From Zantedeschia hybrid cultivar (lineage: Eukaryota; Streptophyta; Magnoliopsida; Alismatales; Araceae): a DNA stretch of 64,000 nt. Location: the NCBI GenBank assembly GCA_030544215.1, contig JARZZO010000004.1, forward strand, positions 20,014,501 to 20,078,500, read 5' to 3'. The notes under the pieces were generated by a model. The model ran no database searches, was not told the origin of the DNA, and saw only the letters and a program-made list of their open reading frames with translations. The position numbers were made by a program, and so were the translations under genes. This document shows positions 33,001 through 45,292 of this stretch, piece after piece. Every line of letters starts with the position of its first letter. Position 1 is the first letter of the stretch.

Positions 33001-34537
33001 GTTGCCTCACATTGGCATCATCTTTGCAATGGAGTGAAATGAAATAGAATGTACTGAAAAGGCCAAGGTGTGATGAGACACGCTCTCAACATCACATGAT
33101 TGTAATTTTTCTCAAAATCATCAATGAAAATAACTTAAAAATATCGATGGAATCGATCATGTCTGGATGAGATAGACAAGGAAATAAAATAAGGTCAATC
33201 AACCTATACGATTGGGAAGTACCCTAGGTCACAAACCCTACAGGTTTCATTATGGGGAGCGATTACCAGTCAATGTGGATGTACTATAACTATGATGGAT
33301 CTTAAAATAAAACAAGAACTTTTTGAGATAAAGAGTCCAATAAATGGTAGAATTCCAAGGATATCTTCAAGCGAACCTCAAAGATAATCAAGATTCTCAA
33401 TTCAGAATGGAATATTTTATATCATGTTGGAATTATTTGATCAATGGTCTGAAACTTAATCAATAATTAATTCTTATCACAATTATATCAAAGTCCTACA
33501 TGATGCATGCCGGGCTAAAAGAAAAATATAAAGTTAAATGAAATATAAATTAATAAAGGATAATATTGTTAAATCGTCATTAATAAGTCAAGATACTTAT
33601 TCTTGTAATTTAGTGCTAAGCCGAAACTCGTTTATCTACGCACTGTTTCACAAAAGTGGAACCATCGTCCTCACTAATTAACAATCTAACGGTCTATCCA
33701 TGCGATTAAGAATTCTCTTAAATTATCACTGTTTTTATTGCAAAGGAACTCAAATTCCAATTTCATCAAAATCACAAGGTCCTTGACACAGTCTAATAAA
33801 TATTTAATATATAGTAATGCTAATGCAAATCAATTACATGAAAGAATACAAGGGATAGAGATAACCGTCTTTTTAGCTACGGTCAGGACTCATAAACTCC
33901 CACAGTGGGATCTTCTTGAAATTTTCAGCTTCTTTTGGATTTTCCTGAATTTATTACACTAAAAAATCATCAGTAACTTCAAGCAAGTATATTAAAATCT
34001 AGATAAACATGACTTTTCGGGCAAATAACAGAAAACCCTGAAATGCGTCGTGTTGCGCCGACGTTATTAAGTTAAACTAAAACACGTCGTTGTTCTACAA
34101 CGCCTTTTAATCGCAGAAACAGGTTCTGGCTGTGTTCAATCCGTATTCCAACTCTTTCCATGCACATGTATATAAAACTTTTGAGTTTATAGATGAAACT
34201 TTTTGCACTTCTTCTGCCTTTGTCTTTAATTTACATACATATGTCCTGTACATGACTTAGCAAACATGTTAAGTATCTATTCAGGCTTAACCCCTTGCCC
34301 AGTTAAGTAATCGGCTACTTGATCATATCCTTGGTAGAAGGGTCAAAGGGCATAGTCTTTATTAACAAAGGAAATAATAATTGAACTGAAGAAAATAACG
34401 GAGTAAGATACAACATACAAGCATGCAAATGCTCGCTGAAAATAAAGAAATAAAGCATACCAAATGCTACAAGCAGATGCTAATTGAAAAAAAAAAAAAT
34501 GATTTTTTTTAAATATTCATTTTGTTTGGGTTTTGGA

Positions 34538-34573
<36 letters not shown>

Positions 34574-34705
34574 TGACATATCTATTATTATTTTTGGATC
34601 TTCGAAATACCTATTTTTTTTAGTTATGAGATATGTAGTTTTTTTTATTTTAAAATATTTTTTTATTTTTTTATTTGAGATATGTACTTTTTTTTTTGGA
34701 TTTTG

Positions 34706-34739
<34 letters not shown>

Positions 34740-34929
34740 AAATATGTACTTTTTTTGAATTTTGAAATAAGTACTTTTTTTGGATTTTGGGAATATTGTG
34801 CAAACTAAAAGACCAGCATGGTACTCAGATCAAAAGATCATATTCATTTATTAACTTAATTCCCAAATTGTTCTTCAATAATCTAACTTAGACTCATCAT
34901 GCTTTAACTTGTGTTTTCATTTGTGATGA
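33001..34929 (-). other. Gypsy element F: distal 3' non-coding region
   Basis: No coding sequence recognised. Degenerate stem-loops with GCGTCG...CGACG and CGTCG...ACGCC arms at 34040-34068 and 34078-34110 resemble those of the F leader (45851-45910). Low-complexity T-rich repeats at 34490-34800 include (CA)n and (TA)n runs and a ~25-30-bp repeat around GAAATATGTACTTTTTTT. No clear polypurine tract before the LTR at 33000. Confidence 0.45.
34490..34800. repeat. (CA)n/(TA)n and T-rich minisatellite
   Basis: CA run at 34540-34555 passing into TA at 34555-34574, a second TA run at 34708-34738, and about five diverged copies of a GAAATATGTACTTTTT-type unit between and after them. Confidence 0.85.
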
Positions 34930-35550
34930 CATTCGATGGTCTGACCCTTAGTCAATCTAAGTCGTTCCTTAAGCATGGAGTATGCCTCTTCAGAAAGAAA
35001 TGAATAATTGGTTTAGAAAGCCCACGAGACGATTCCGGAGACCCAAAAAGATGTTCCTTTCTTACCCTAATATCTGTTGGAGTTCGGTCATTTTCTTTCC
35101 GGGGTATTTATCGACCTTGCGTTCCCTTTTATTTCACTTCATGGCTTTAATGTAACGTTTGTAGTGTAATGGCCTTTTGATCTGATATTTGGCTTTTGCC
35201 TTTTGATTTTTCTTTTTCTTTTCATGGGACGGATCTCCCCCTTTTTTTTATGATGACCTCCTACTAAGATGGCGGGTATTCTTGGTAATCTATTATAAGT
35301 CTCGTTCTGACATCGTGGGCCGAGAGTAAAAACAGAATTTTTTGTTTAAAAAGAATGATTTACACTTTTACACTATTGGTCAAGCTTTCGGTATTCCTTT
35401 AGACTTCACATCTTTTGTTATTCATGAATCAAACGTGTCAGTATGTATAGTAATGTGTTTGAATTAAATTATCCAGACTGATAAGGGAATTTGAGTTTTT
35501 AAATTTTCTGATTCCACTGGTCTTTGCACCATGCTGATTGACTCTTAAAC
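34930..35550 (-). other. Gypsy element F: sequence after the integrase stop
   Basis: Non-coding in all frames on the pol strand. Probably the element's 3' untranslated part. Nothing else recognised. Confidence 0.5.
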
Positions 35551-36809
35551 CTAAGGGTAGTTTTTCTTAAGATACAATATATTCCAGGTGTGAGTTAACT
35601 CTTGCCCTTCTGCATTAACTAGACGGTAAGCGTTACCAGGAAAAGCATGCGATACAACATATGGTCCTTCCCAATTGGATTGGAGCTTAGAACGCGGACC
35701 ACCAGGTTTTACAAAGATTCTTTTGACGACCATCTCACCAACTTTGAACTTACGTTCAATGACTTTCTTTTGATAAAAACGTGCTAATCTATTCTGATAT
35801 ACTCTTGCATGATTAGCAGTTGACCATCTTTTCTCGTCTAAGAGTTCCAATTGAGCAAGGAGTGCTAAACGGTGTTCATCAATAGAAAATTTCTTATTCA
35901 ATTGTACTCTTAATGACGGTATAAGGATCTCATAGGAAACTATCCTACACATAGAGCCTCAATCAATTTTTCTGACCAGTCTGTGAATTTATTAGACTTG
36001 TACGTCTTTTTGATGATTTTTATCAAAGTCTTGTTAGTTGCCTCTACTTGGCCATTGCCTTGCGGATAATATGGAGACGAATGATGCAATGCAATTTTGT
36101 ACCTATTGCAAAGGTCTTTCAGCTCTTGTGACACGAACTGCGGTCCATTGTCGGTGACGATGGTGCTTGGAATTCCAAATCTTATGATGATGTTCTTCAT
36201 GATGAACTTGCAGACGGTTGATGCTTTGACTTCCATATACACTTCAGCTTCCGCCCACTTGGGGAAGTATTCTGTTATCGTGAGAATGAAAGATTTCTGC
36301 TTAATGCTGGAATCAGTATTGCCAAAGGGTCCAATGACATCGAAAGCCCATATGGAGAAAGGTCATGGGGAGGAAACATGATGGAGTGAAGATGCAGAAG
36401 AATGGATCTTGTCAGCGTGAAGTTGACACTTGGCACACCTACGGACATATCCTGCACAATCTTCTTCCATGGTTGGCCAAAAAAATCCTTGCCTAAGGAT
36501 CTTCTTTGGTAACATTTGTCCATTAACATGGCCACCACAAACTCCAGTATGAGCTCCATCCATGATCTTCCAAAGCTCATCTTCGTCTAAACATCTTAAA
36601 AGAACTCCAACAAAACCTCTTTTGTATAGTGCTCCTCCAACTAGGGTGTATCTCTGAGCAACTCTCCTGATAGCCCTTTTCTCCTCAGCTGTGGCTTCCT
36701 CAGGATATGATTGATCTTCACAATATTTAGCAATTTCATAGTACCATGGTTTATGTTCATCATCCATCTTTTCTAACAGCTCCATTAATATAATCTCTCT
36801 CTTTTCCAC
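35551..36809 (-). pseudogene. Gypsy element F: integrase, frameshift and small deletion
   Basis: The HHCC zinc domain is in 36363-36809 (His-Thr-Gly-Val-Cys-Gly-Gly-His, then Cys-Ala-Lys-Cys). The core's first Asp is near 36345, the second Asp in Thr-Asp-Asn-Gly-Pro-Gln-Phe (about 36130), and Glu in Gly-Gln-Val-Glu-Ala-Thr-Asn (about 36030). One in-frame TGA at about 36362. At 35940-35952 the frame shifts and roughly 20-30 residues usual for the family are missing. The C-terminal part (35551-35952) ends in the Trp-Asn-Ile-x-x-Leu-x-x-Tyr-type segment of gypsy integrases. An early frameshift near 36800 separates it from RNase H. Confidence 0.87.
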
Positions 36810-38725
36810 AATATTTCATCTTTGACCTTCTTCAGCAGCTTCTCCTTAATTCTAAGAAATGAAGGGTCTTTCACGGCGGGTGAGAGACGCCTATGAACAA
36901 TGATTGATTCGGATTGTCTGCTAATTGGAAAATTGAGGGATAATGCAAGTGAAGCTAGAGCGTCAGCTAAGATGTTCTGATTCCGAGGAACATGGATGAA
37001 GATCAATTTTGTGAAAAGCTTAGCATAAGCAGAAGTGAGTTCTTGATAAGGCTTGAGCTTGGGATCAAGAGTCCGATATTTGGTTAGCACCTGGCGAAGA
37101 ATTAATTGACTATCACCCAAAATTCTGAGTTTGGTGGCACCATGGAGATGAGCAGTCTCGAGGCCAGTAAGGAGTGCCTCGTATTCAACTATATTGTTAG
37201 TGACTGAAAAGTCAAGCTGAAATGCTTGTGGAATGGTGACACCTTCAGGTGATAACAGAACAATGTCGATACCTTTTCCATCGGAATTCAGAGCTCCGTT
37301 AAAATGCAAAGTCCACATGTCATCTTTGATTCTGTCTATGGACATCAGTTCCTCATCCGGAAACTCCGATCGGACTGGATCAAAACAAGGAAGGGGATGA
37401 TGAGTGAGATGTTCTGCTATGGCATAGCCTTTGATCGCTTTATGTTGAATGTAAGTGATATCAAATTGAGATAGAAAGCTTTGCCATCGTGCTAACCTAT
37501 TAGTAAGGACTGATTTCTCAAGGAGAAACTTGATCGGATTCATCCTAGCGATGAGATGAACTTTATGGGCTAGAAAGTAATGCTTCAATTTTTGAACCAC
37601 CCATACAAGTGCTGCACATGTTTTCTCCATCGTTGTGTATCTCTGTTCAGCGGGGTTGAGAAGTTTAGAGAGATAGTAGGCTGCCCTCTCCTTTCCTTCT
37701 TCATCCTCTTGTGCCAGGACAGCCCCCACCGCATCATCCAAGATAGAAATGTATAGAATCAAAGGTTTGTTCGGAGATGGTGGTCTCAAAACAGGAGAAC
37801 CTGCCAAATAATTCTTCAATCCATTAAATGCCTTCTGACACTTATTGTCCCAATCGAATTTGACTCCCGACTTGGTGAGCTTGTAGAACGGCTTACACCT
37901 TTGTGAATGTTGGGAGACAAATCGGCGAATAAACTGCAACCTTCCGATCAATCCTCTTAACTCTTTCAAGTTCTTGGGAAGTGGCATTTCTCTAATAGCC
38001 TTTGCCTTGTTGGGATCGATCTCAATTCCCCGTTTACTGACAATGAATCCAAATAATTTCCCTGAGGATACTCCGAATACACATTTCTTAGGGTTCATTT
38101 TCAACTGATATTCTCTTGATCTTTCTAATACTTTTGCCAAAACTTCGACATGCTCAGCCTTAGTCTTAGATTTCACTAACAAGTCATCCACATACACTTC
38201 TAGATCGATATGCATCATGTCATGAAATATTGCCATCATAGCCCTTTGATAAGTGGCTCAAGCGCTCTTTAATCCAAAAGGCATGACGACATAACACTAT
38301 GTCCCCCAAGGTGTAGTCAATGATGTCTTTTCTTGATCTTCGTCTGCCAATTTGATCTGATTATATCCTGAGAATCCATCCATAAATGATAGAGTTTCAT
38401 AGCCAGCTGTGTTATCGATGAGTACATCAATGTGAGGCAGTGGAAAATCATCCTTAGGACACGCCCGGTTCAAATCTCGGAAGTCAATACATATTCTGAC
38501 CTTCCCATCTTTCTTCATAACCGGGACTATATTGGCCACCCATTATGGATAGAGCACAACTCTAATAAATTTGACTTTATGTAATTTATCGACCTCTTCC
38601 TTCATCTTCAAAGCCATTTGTAGGTGGAATCGCCTTAACTTCTATTTAACCGGGCTAGCTCCATCCTTTAATGTCAACTTGTGTTCCACTAGTGATGAGT
38701 CTAACCCCGGCATATCCTCATAACT
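36785..38725 (-). pseudogene. Gypsy element F: RT plus two RNase H domains (Tat type)
   Basis: One frame from 38725 to 36785 with about five stops, the long open part being 36785-38239 (484 codons). RT segment Ile-Asp-Phe-Arg-Asp-Leu-Asn (38297-38539) and active site Tyr-Val-Asp-Asp (about 38185). A conventional RT-linked RNase H follows (about 37400-37780). A second RNase H lies at about 36880-37320, with Asp-Ser-Gln-Leu-Ile and the closing Asn-x-x-Ala-Asp-Ala-Leu-Ala. Two RNase H domains mark the Tat clade of Ty3/gypsy. Some stops could be TGG/CAG transitions. Confidence 0.88.
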
Positions 38726-39829
38726 CTAGGCGAAAGTGTCCTTATAATCCTTAAGAATTTGTACAATTGCCTTCTCATCCATTTCAGAAAGATTCTTGCT
38801 AACGAGGACAACCTTAGGTTCGCCTTCAGTCCCTAGATTGATCTCTTTGGTGAGCTCTTCTACGGCAGCTGAGGGTTCATCGAATCTTTTTACTTCACTG
38901 ACAAATGCCTCAGCCGCGTCCTCGTCATCTTCCTCATCTTCAATAATGAGGTCTTTTTCGTGTATCAATTCATACACCTCATATCCATCATTGACTGCAT
39001 CATCATCTACACAATCTTCTGGCATCTGAATAGGATTCTCTAACAGCTGAGGGATCGTAGAGCAAGAAAGGCATTTAAATGCTAAATCCTGGAGGTATCT
39101 ACCTTGAATTTGTTTACCCTTAGATTTTCTAGACTTCCTAACCTGCCTAGAACTAGACTCTCTAACTTCGCTAGACTCCCTAACTTCACTAGACTCCCTA
39201 TCCTGACTTAATGAGGACGAAGAAGGATGAAAATTATAGGATAAATGCGGAAATACAGGAGAATCCTCTCGAGGGGAGGAGCAAAGTAGATATAGAAGAG
39301 AATCTTGACCGAATGACCCACGCGATGGGGTACAATTGGACAAGTAGGAAGTTTCCTCAACGAGGATCTGGGAGAAATTTGTTGTCAAATTGGCGTTTTT
39401 TTTTTTTAGAAAAGATGAATTAATCATAAAACAATTATGAAGGTGAATAGGAGGAGAATGGGATGGAGGAAGCGGCACCAAGGCCAAAGGATTAGGGGGA
39501 TCATACAGTAGCATGTCCCAGATTAAATCATAAATCCTCTCTAGATCGAGAGGAGGTTGAGGGATAAAGTCCCGTGGGGACAGAGTGATCATGATGGGCG
39601 GAGCCCGTGGAATATCTTCAGTGATGACCCGCGACCAAGTCGGGGTCAGAAACAGAGTGCGGAATAAGGTATGGAGTGTGAAAATGTAAGAGGGATAAGT
39701 CTCCCTCCAAAGAAGATCTGTGGTATAACCAACTTCATAGGGGTCATCTGGCTCCCCTTCATCTGTTTCCTTAGACAGCAAAATTCTTTTGTCAAAAATG
39801 GCAGTAGGCTCTTCAATCAACTCATATAT
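38726..39829 (-). CDS. Gypsy element F: 364-codon linker between G-patch region and RT
   Basis: Open frame continuous with RT but for a TAG at 38726. No catalytic domain recognised. Residues ~200-245 hold a tandem Glu-Ser-Ser-Glu-Val-Arg motif, then a basic Lys/Arg/Ser stretch. Residues ~270-310 are strongly acidic (Asp/Glu runs). The end (Ile-Leu-Lys-Asp-Tyr-Lys-Asp-Thr-Phe-Ala) is the conserved entry into gypsy RT. Part of the polyprotein, probably a disordered spacer. Confidence 0.7.
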   Translation of the reverse strand: MYELIEEPTAIFDKRILLSKETDEGEPDDPYEVGYTTDLLWRETYPSYIFTLHTLFRTLFLTPTWSRVITEDIPRAPPIMITLSPRDFIPQPPLDLERIYDLIWDMLLYDPPNPLALVPLPPSHSPPIHLHNCFMINSSFLKKKNANLTTNFSQILVEETSYLSNCTPSRGSFGQDSLLYLLCSSPREDSPVFPHLSYNFHPSSSSLSQDRESSEVRESSEVRESSSRQVRKSRKSKGKQIQGRYLQDLAFKCLSCSTIPQLLENPIQMPEDCVDDDAVNDGYEVYELIHEKDLIIEDEEDDEDAAEAFVSEVKRFDEPSAAVEELTKEINLGTEGEPKVVLVSKNLSEMDEKAIVQILKDYKDTFA

Positions 39830-39903
39830 TTGTGGCGGCCACTTTGGTTCTGTGGATCAAGAAATAGTCTGTTTAGTGCAATGTACATATCCCTTAAGTC
39901 AAA

Positions 39904-40518
39904 TCATCGGTACCATTCACACTCAGGATCTTGAAACTTCCTCCTTTTCATTGGCCGCAGAGCCTCCAAGGACTGGTACGTCAACAATTCTGAACAATGT
40001 CTGGCCAGGTCTCTTCCATATATGTCATGGAGATCAAAATAGGAAGTGATGACCACCGTGTTATCATGACTGATCACGGGCCCTTTGACGAAATGTGTGT
40101 ATAAGGTCCATGTTAAAAGGTCCCGACCTTCTTTGCATGGTGTAGACATTGTTTCCCAGACCTTTTGGCCGTCTTCATTTTCTTCCTGCTGAATAATGTT
40201 GTGCCTCACTTTTCTTGTCCTATAGCCCAGGCCATTTCCAGGTGTCCTTCGGTTGTCCTTGAGGGGCGTGGTTCTGCCTTGTAATTGCGTGCCTAGGCCC
40301 TTTCCAGGCTGATAACCACCATTCATCATTATTTTCCATCCCGGGGTACTCATGCACTTCCCCCGCTTTATGGCATCCAGTGGGTAAGGAGTAAGAGTGG
40401 TGGGCTTTAAAGGATCAGCCACAAGCCGAAAGACATGTAATACCGACAGAAAAGGTTGCCGGCCAGGTGAAGGAGTCGGCTTGATATTCAAGGAGTAAGC
40501 AGCAGCAAGGATTGGCAT
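39904..40518 (-). pseudogene. Gypsy element F: G-patch-like domain
   Basis: 204 codons open. Residues ~66-105 contain two Gly-x-Gly-Leu-Gly-type repeats (Gly-Lys-Gly-Leu-Gly and Gly-Asn-Gly-Leu-Gly-Tyr) fitting a G-patch RNA-binding motif, which some plant gypsy polyproteins carry after the protease. Protease and this region overlap in different frames at 40488-40518, consistent with a 1-base loss near 40560. A stop after Cys-Glu-Trp-Tyr-Arg separates it from the linker. Confidence 0.7.
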
Positions 40519-41018
40519 GCTCGTAACTTTAATGACTCGTCCTTTGTAGGGAATTTGAGGTACTGATGATTCGTAGAGGGAATCGCCTCAAGGGTTTTAA
40601 TATAAGGACGGCCCAAAATAGCCTTCAAGGAAGGATCGATTTCCAAGATGTGAAATTTGACCTCGGCATGACATACATGGCCTAACTCTACTTTTAAATA
40701 GACCATTCCCAGAGGGGAACGGGTGGAGTTATCATAGGCTGTAACAGAAATGGGGCTAGGTAGCCATTTTTTCTTAGGTACACCACATAGTTTAAGGGTC
40801 TTCGGAGGCAAGACATTAATTGAAGCCCCCGTGTCAACCAGGCATGTGTCTATGGCCTTTTTGCAGATATTGACCGTAATACTCAGAGCCATGCTCCTGG
40901 CTGCTAGTGGTGCTAGTTTCGAAGCATGAAATAAGATAGAGGGATGATCCCCCTGCGGAACAAGTAGTGCGGTGATCTTCTCCATCGGCACGTCTTCGTT
41001 GACCATCACTTTTTGTAG
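40488..41018 (-). pseudogene. Gypsy element F: aspartic protease, main part
   Basis: Contains Leu-Val-Asp-Thr-Gly-Ala-Ser (active site, about 40845) and Ile-Leu-Gly-Arg-Pro-Tyr-Ile (about 40605), both typical for gypsy proteases. The upstream part of the same domain continues at 42343 beyond the inserted solo LTR. Removing the 1314-bp LTR and one 5-bp TSD copy brings both parts into the same frame, so the insertion is clean. Confidence 0.87.
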
Positions 41019-41023
41019 GTATT

Positions 41024-42337
41024 TGTAGACACGCTAATTTTGACATCATTTCGAGTAAATTTTATATCATATAATAATGCCTCGAAATGGTCTGATAATT
41101 AATCATTAATTAATTTTTATTAATCTTTTTAAGTGTCGGGTTTAACAGATGTGTTTAAGTTAATCAATTGAATTGATTTTAGCTCAAATTAGAGTAAAAA
41201 TATGAAGAATTCTAAAAGACGTCGACCCACGTGGACGCGATTTAGAGTTTATTCCTATTTTAACGTTTAAATTTGAATTTTAATTAATTAATTAATTAAC
41301 TAAAAGGCGTCTGGGCATGTCGACGCGTTTTAGGTTTCCTAAATGGTTTTAACTTCCCCTCCGGATGTTTATCCTTATCTTAATTAGTCTAAAAGACGTC
41401 TACATAAGTGGACGCGTTTTACCTAATAAAGATAAAGATAAGTTTTCCCGGATATTTATCCTTATCTTAATTAATCTGAAAGGCGTCAGCCAAGGTGGAC
41501 GCGTTTTAGATAATTACAGATAAAGATGAATTAATCAGTATTTATCTGTCGGTTAAGATGGATAAATTCGGGATTTTTCTATGTTAATCTCGAACGCAAG
41601 AAATGCCTATAAATACCCTGCATGAAGAGTAAAAAAAAAAAGGAAGAGAAGATAATTAAGTTGAGTTGAGCCATAGCGTTATAGCGAGTTGAAGATCGAA
41701 GCAACGTCGTAACGCCGGAGCGCTGCCATTTCCAGAAGTCGGCGTCCCTTTCAAAATCTTCATCCTTTCAAAGCTTCAACCGACTGGGCATAAGTTTTTC
41801 ATTACTGCAATCATTTTTCATCTTCATTAGTTTCATTCTTCATATTCACTTCATGCAAACACACACCACAGCATAATCTTTCAAAAACCTACTTGATCTA
41901 AGGGGTTTCAAAGCCATTAAAAAAGTAAGTTTGCTGTTTTAAATATGCTTAACATCATGATTAGTTCAGATACTGCTTCTACTTAAATTCTCATCATCGT
42001 TTCTTCGTTTTCTGTTTCTGTCTCTGCTGCACTCAACAACAACGAGAGATTCAAAAGGGGGAAATCAAGCATAACTTCTGGACGATCCTCAACCTCAAAC
42101 TCCACAGCAAGAACAAAAAGCAAAGAAAGGGCTCTCTTTCTTCAGCCGGCTGAGGAAGGGGAACCAATGACTCAATCTTCCGCGTTTGAAAGGTAGGCGA
42201 TCATATCTCTTTTGAAACTTTTTTAGTTAAAAGTTTCTGGCGATCACTGCACTTTAGTTGCTATTTTTAATAGGTTAGTTTACACTAAACAACATATATA
42301 TTTCATGTTAATCACACGGTCATTCTAAGCACCTACA
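41024..42337 (+). mobile_element. Solo F-type LTR with TSD GTATT
   Basis: 1314 bp, TGTAGACACGC...CACCTACA, flanked by GTATT at 41019-41023 and 42338-42342. In + orientation inside the minus-strand element F, within its protease-linker region. TATA box 41608-41615. Four GCGTC/GACGC-type stem-loops at 41212-41245, 41301-41333, 41390-41422 and 41478-41509. It defines the exact ends of this LTR family. Confidence 0.95.
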
Positions 42338-42342
42338 GTATT

Positions 42343-43258
42343 CAATCAGAGCTTCCTGATGGGTCTTCGATCTCTTGATCAACTCAAGCATAGAGATTCG
42401 TGCTGGTGTTCTATCTAGTTGCTTCAGCAGGTCATATTGAGTGCCTGGTGCACTCTCATCGTTATGTGTTTCCTCTGGCGGTTGTGATGGGCCGTCTCTG
42501 ACTGTAGATTGACGAAAGACCTTATTGAAGATCCTCCCACTCCGGAGTGCATGTTCTTCACTAGTGGAAGGGCCATGTGATAACTTGAGCACCACGAGGT
42601 TGGTAGACGGCGTAGATGGTTGGTATACGGGTGATGGCGTGGGGTTAGTTGATGATGGCGTGGGGTTAGTTGATGATGGCATGGTAAGTGGGGATAGTGG
42701 TGTGGTAAGTGGTTGGCGCAGTTGAAGTGGGGAATGGTACGCGGAGTAATGGTTCGGATGGTTATATGGTATTTGGGTAGGCGGTGGTGGTGGTAGATGA
42801 TGTGGGGAATGGTACGCGGAGCAATGGTTTGGATGGCATGAGGGGTGCGTAAGTAGCTTGCGGTAGGTTGTTTGATGGAGGTGTGGTGGCGTGGGGGGTA
42901 ATGGGTTTAAGGAAAGTGGGCGGTGGTGATGGGTTAATGGGCGTGGGTAAACGGTATGCGGGTGTTAGTATTGGTGTGATGGTAACAGGTTGTGGTTTAG
43001 GTACGTGGAGGGTGCGGCGTGGTGGTTGCTCAGCGGTGCTCGGAGTGTGACCCGTTGAATAAATAGAGGAAGAGTCCTCTATCTTCCACTGTTTGCCTTC
43101 GATTAGCCTCAGACTGACTATTTGTTAAAATGGGGGAAACTTGATTCTGGTGCTGGTGTTCCGGAAGTGGATTTTGCACTATACCCATGTTTGGAGGTGC
43201 TGCCGCCTGTGCCGGCGCTCTTGGTTGTTGCTGTTGTTGGGGTTGCTGCTGTTGGTTG
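42343..43258 (-). pseudogene. Gypsy element F: linker before the protease
   Basis: Open piece 42343-42682 with Pro/Ser/Thr repeats, then Leu-Lys-Gln-Leu-Asp-Arg-Thr-Pro-Ala-Arg-Ile-Ser entering the protease. Upstream (42683-43258) the same frame has several stops and low-complexity Pro/Thr sequence. A shared linker is seen in E (28561-29140). Confidence 0.7.
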
Positions 43259-45292
43259 CTAGGGCCTTCTTGCCTTCAAGGCGGATATATACTTCATCAT
43301 TTCTTCCCAATCAATGCCTCCCTGCTCGTTGAGATAATAGATATAATCTCGAAATTGGAAGCAAGCATCTATTGTGTGTCCAAGTTGTCTATGGAAGTAA
43401 CAATATCTGGAAGTGTCGGCATTTTGGGGCCAAACTGTTTTTTCTCTTGGCAAAACCAAGGCATTGGCTACCATTAAAGCATTGAAGATATCTGACAAAG
43501 ATTCTGGAAGGACTAGATATTCTACCCTTTTCGGGCCTGGAGGCTCCCTCTGCTGGTTATAATCAGCAAGAGGGGGTACATTATGGTATGCCGGCGGTGC
43601 GCGCGGCTGGTACAGTTGTTGTTGTGGGGGTTGGTACTGTAACTGTCGTTGTTGCTACTGTTGTGGCTATTGGTTCGAATGTTGTGGCCACTAGTACTGT
43701 GGTTGTTGGTATTGTGGATTTGGCTGCTGGGGTTGCTGATACTGTGGCTGCTGTTGTCTGTAACCATGTTGGTTCGGTGGTCTTTGGCCTGCGAACTGTA
43801 ATGGTGGCTGGCTCCTCACTAACTGGGGCTGATTGTTATTCATGGTGCTAATCTGCTCATGAGAGAGCGTGCCCTCAGTTGTTGGACCCATGCTAGGAGA
43901 ATTTGGCACGGTTGGCTTCCGAGGTGGAGGCCTACTAGGTCGGTGAGGATCAAAGACACTAGAGAACGTAGCATCCTTAAAGGTATTTTGACAGTAACGT
44001 GCCCTTTCATAGAGCTCTGCCATGCTGATCAAGTTGTTCAAGGTGAGGACTAGCTTAAACTGAGGTGTAGCATTGGAAATCAACATCTTTACTTGCTCGG
44101 ACTCAGACAGATGATCTTTAACTTTTTCTGTTATGCCCCTCCATCTATCAGCAAAACTGACGAATTCCTCGTCGGACTTTATTTTTTCTGCTATCAAATC
44201 AGTAATGGACAGAGATGGTGCAACTCTATCCTGGTATCGTTGAATGAATTTTCGTGATACGATACCATAGTCCTCTACTTCGGATGGCTCTAAAGAAAAG
44301 AACCACTCGAGGGCTAGTCCTTCCAACGACTTCCTGAACAAAAATGCCAACGACCTCTTGTCGTTATGCCAGAAAGATGACTCATATATGAACTCCTTCA
44401 AATGAGTGAAGGGGTTACCAGTACCATTGTACTTTCGGAACACTGGCATTTCGGAGGGCGGCAAATGGAACATGGGCAGACTTGGCAGGTTAATCTCATG
44501 TGCAGCTTTAACTCCCATCATTTTCTAAAAATTATTGAACTGCTCATCCATACGCTCCATCTTCGCGAGCAGAGCTTGAGTCGTCGGATAGACTGGAGGA
44601 GGGGGAGGTGGGGGTACATGATGGGCCTGTTGCCTAGAGTATGTAGGGCAAGGGGGACAATAGGGTTGAGGTCCGGCAGCGCTTCCGCCATGTCCGAGGG
44701 CATTTTGATAAATTGGCGTAGACGGTTTAGCCGGTTGCCTCGAGGAAGACAGTTGTGGCCTAGCTGGCCGAGAAGTTGAAACCTGAAGGCCTTCCATGGC
44801 CTGATGAATGAATGAAGCATGATGAGGAGGTGGTTGAGGAATAACAGGGGGAGCCGCAGGATTTGGCTCGGCAGACTGTATGGGCGTCTTCCCCTTCAAA
44901 ATAGACTGGATTGCCTCGAGCTGGTGAGGATCCAGATGGGAGACTAGAACTCCCAGAGCGTTGACTAGATCAGATGGACTGGAAGATGAGGGCTCATTCA
45001 GGTTCATGGCCCCCTCAAAAACATGATTAGAAACCGCATGCACGTACGGAGGAAGATCAGCACCAGAATTGTGTTGATCATGGACAAAAGGAGGAGGGAT
45101 ATGAAGATTTCCCTCATGTTCAGATGGATAAGAATGAGGATCATGGGGGGCATTAGCATCTCCCCCACTTTCATAGTGATAATTAGATTCAAGAGGGGCA
45201 TTAGCATCTCCTTCATAGTTGACCATAGCTCCCGAAGCTATACTCAAATCCCTACCTGATCGAAGTAACATGATATCATTTTTTTTTTTCAA
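43259..45292 (-). pseudogene. Gypsy element F: gag
   Basis: One frame from the ATG at 45292 to 43259, interrupted by a TAG at about 44525 and three stops in the Gln-rich stretch 43620-43690. Domains: N-terminal acidic/Pro-rich part (44525-45292), capsid with Leu-Ala-Leu-Glu-Trp-Phe and Asp-Glu-Glu-Phe-Val-Ser-Phe-Ala-Asp-Arg-Trp-Arg (43850-44521), and a Gln-rich tract. A zinc-knuckle-like Cys-Tyr-Phe-His-x4-Gly-His-x4-Cys (about 43370-43420) follows. The stops in the Gln tract fit CAG/CAA to TAG/TAA changes. Confidence 0.85.
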
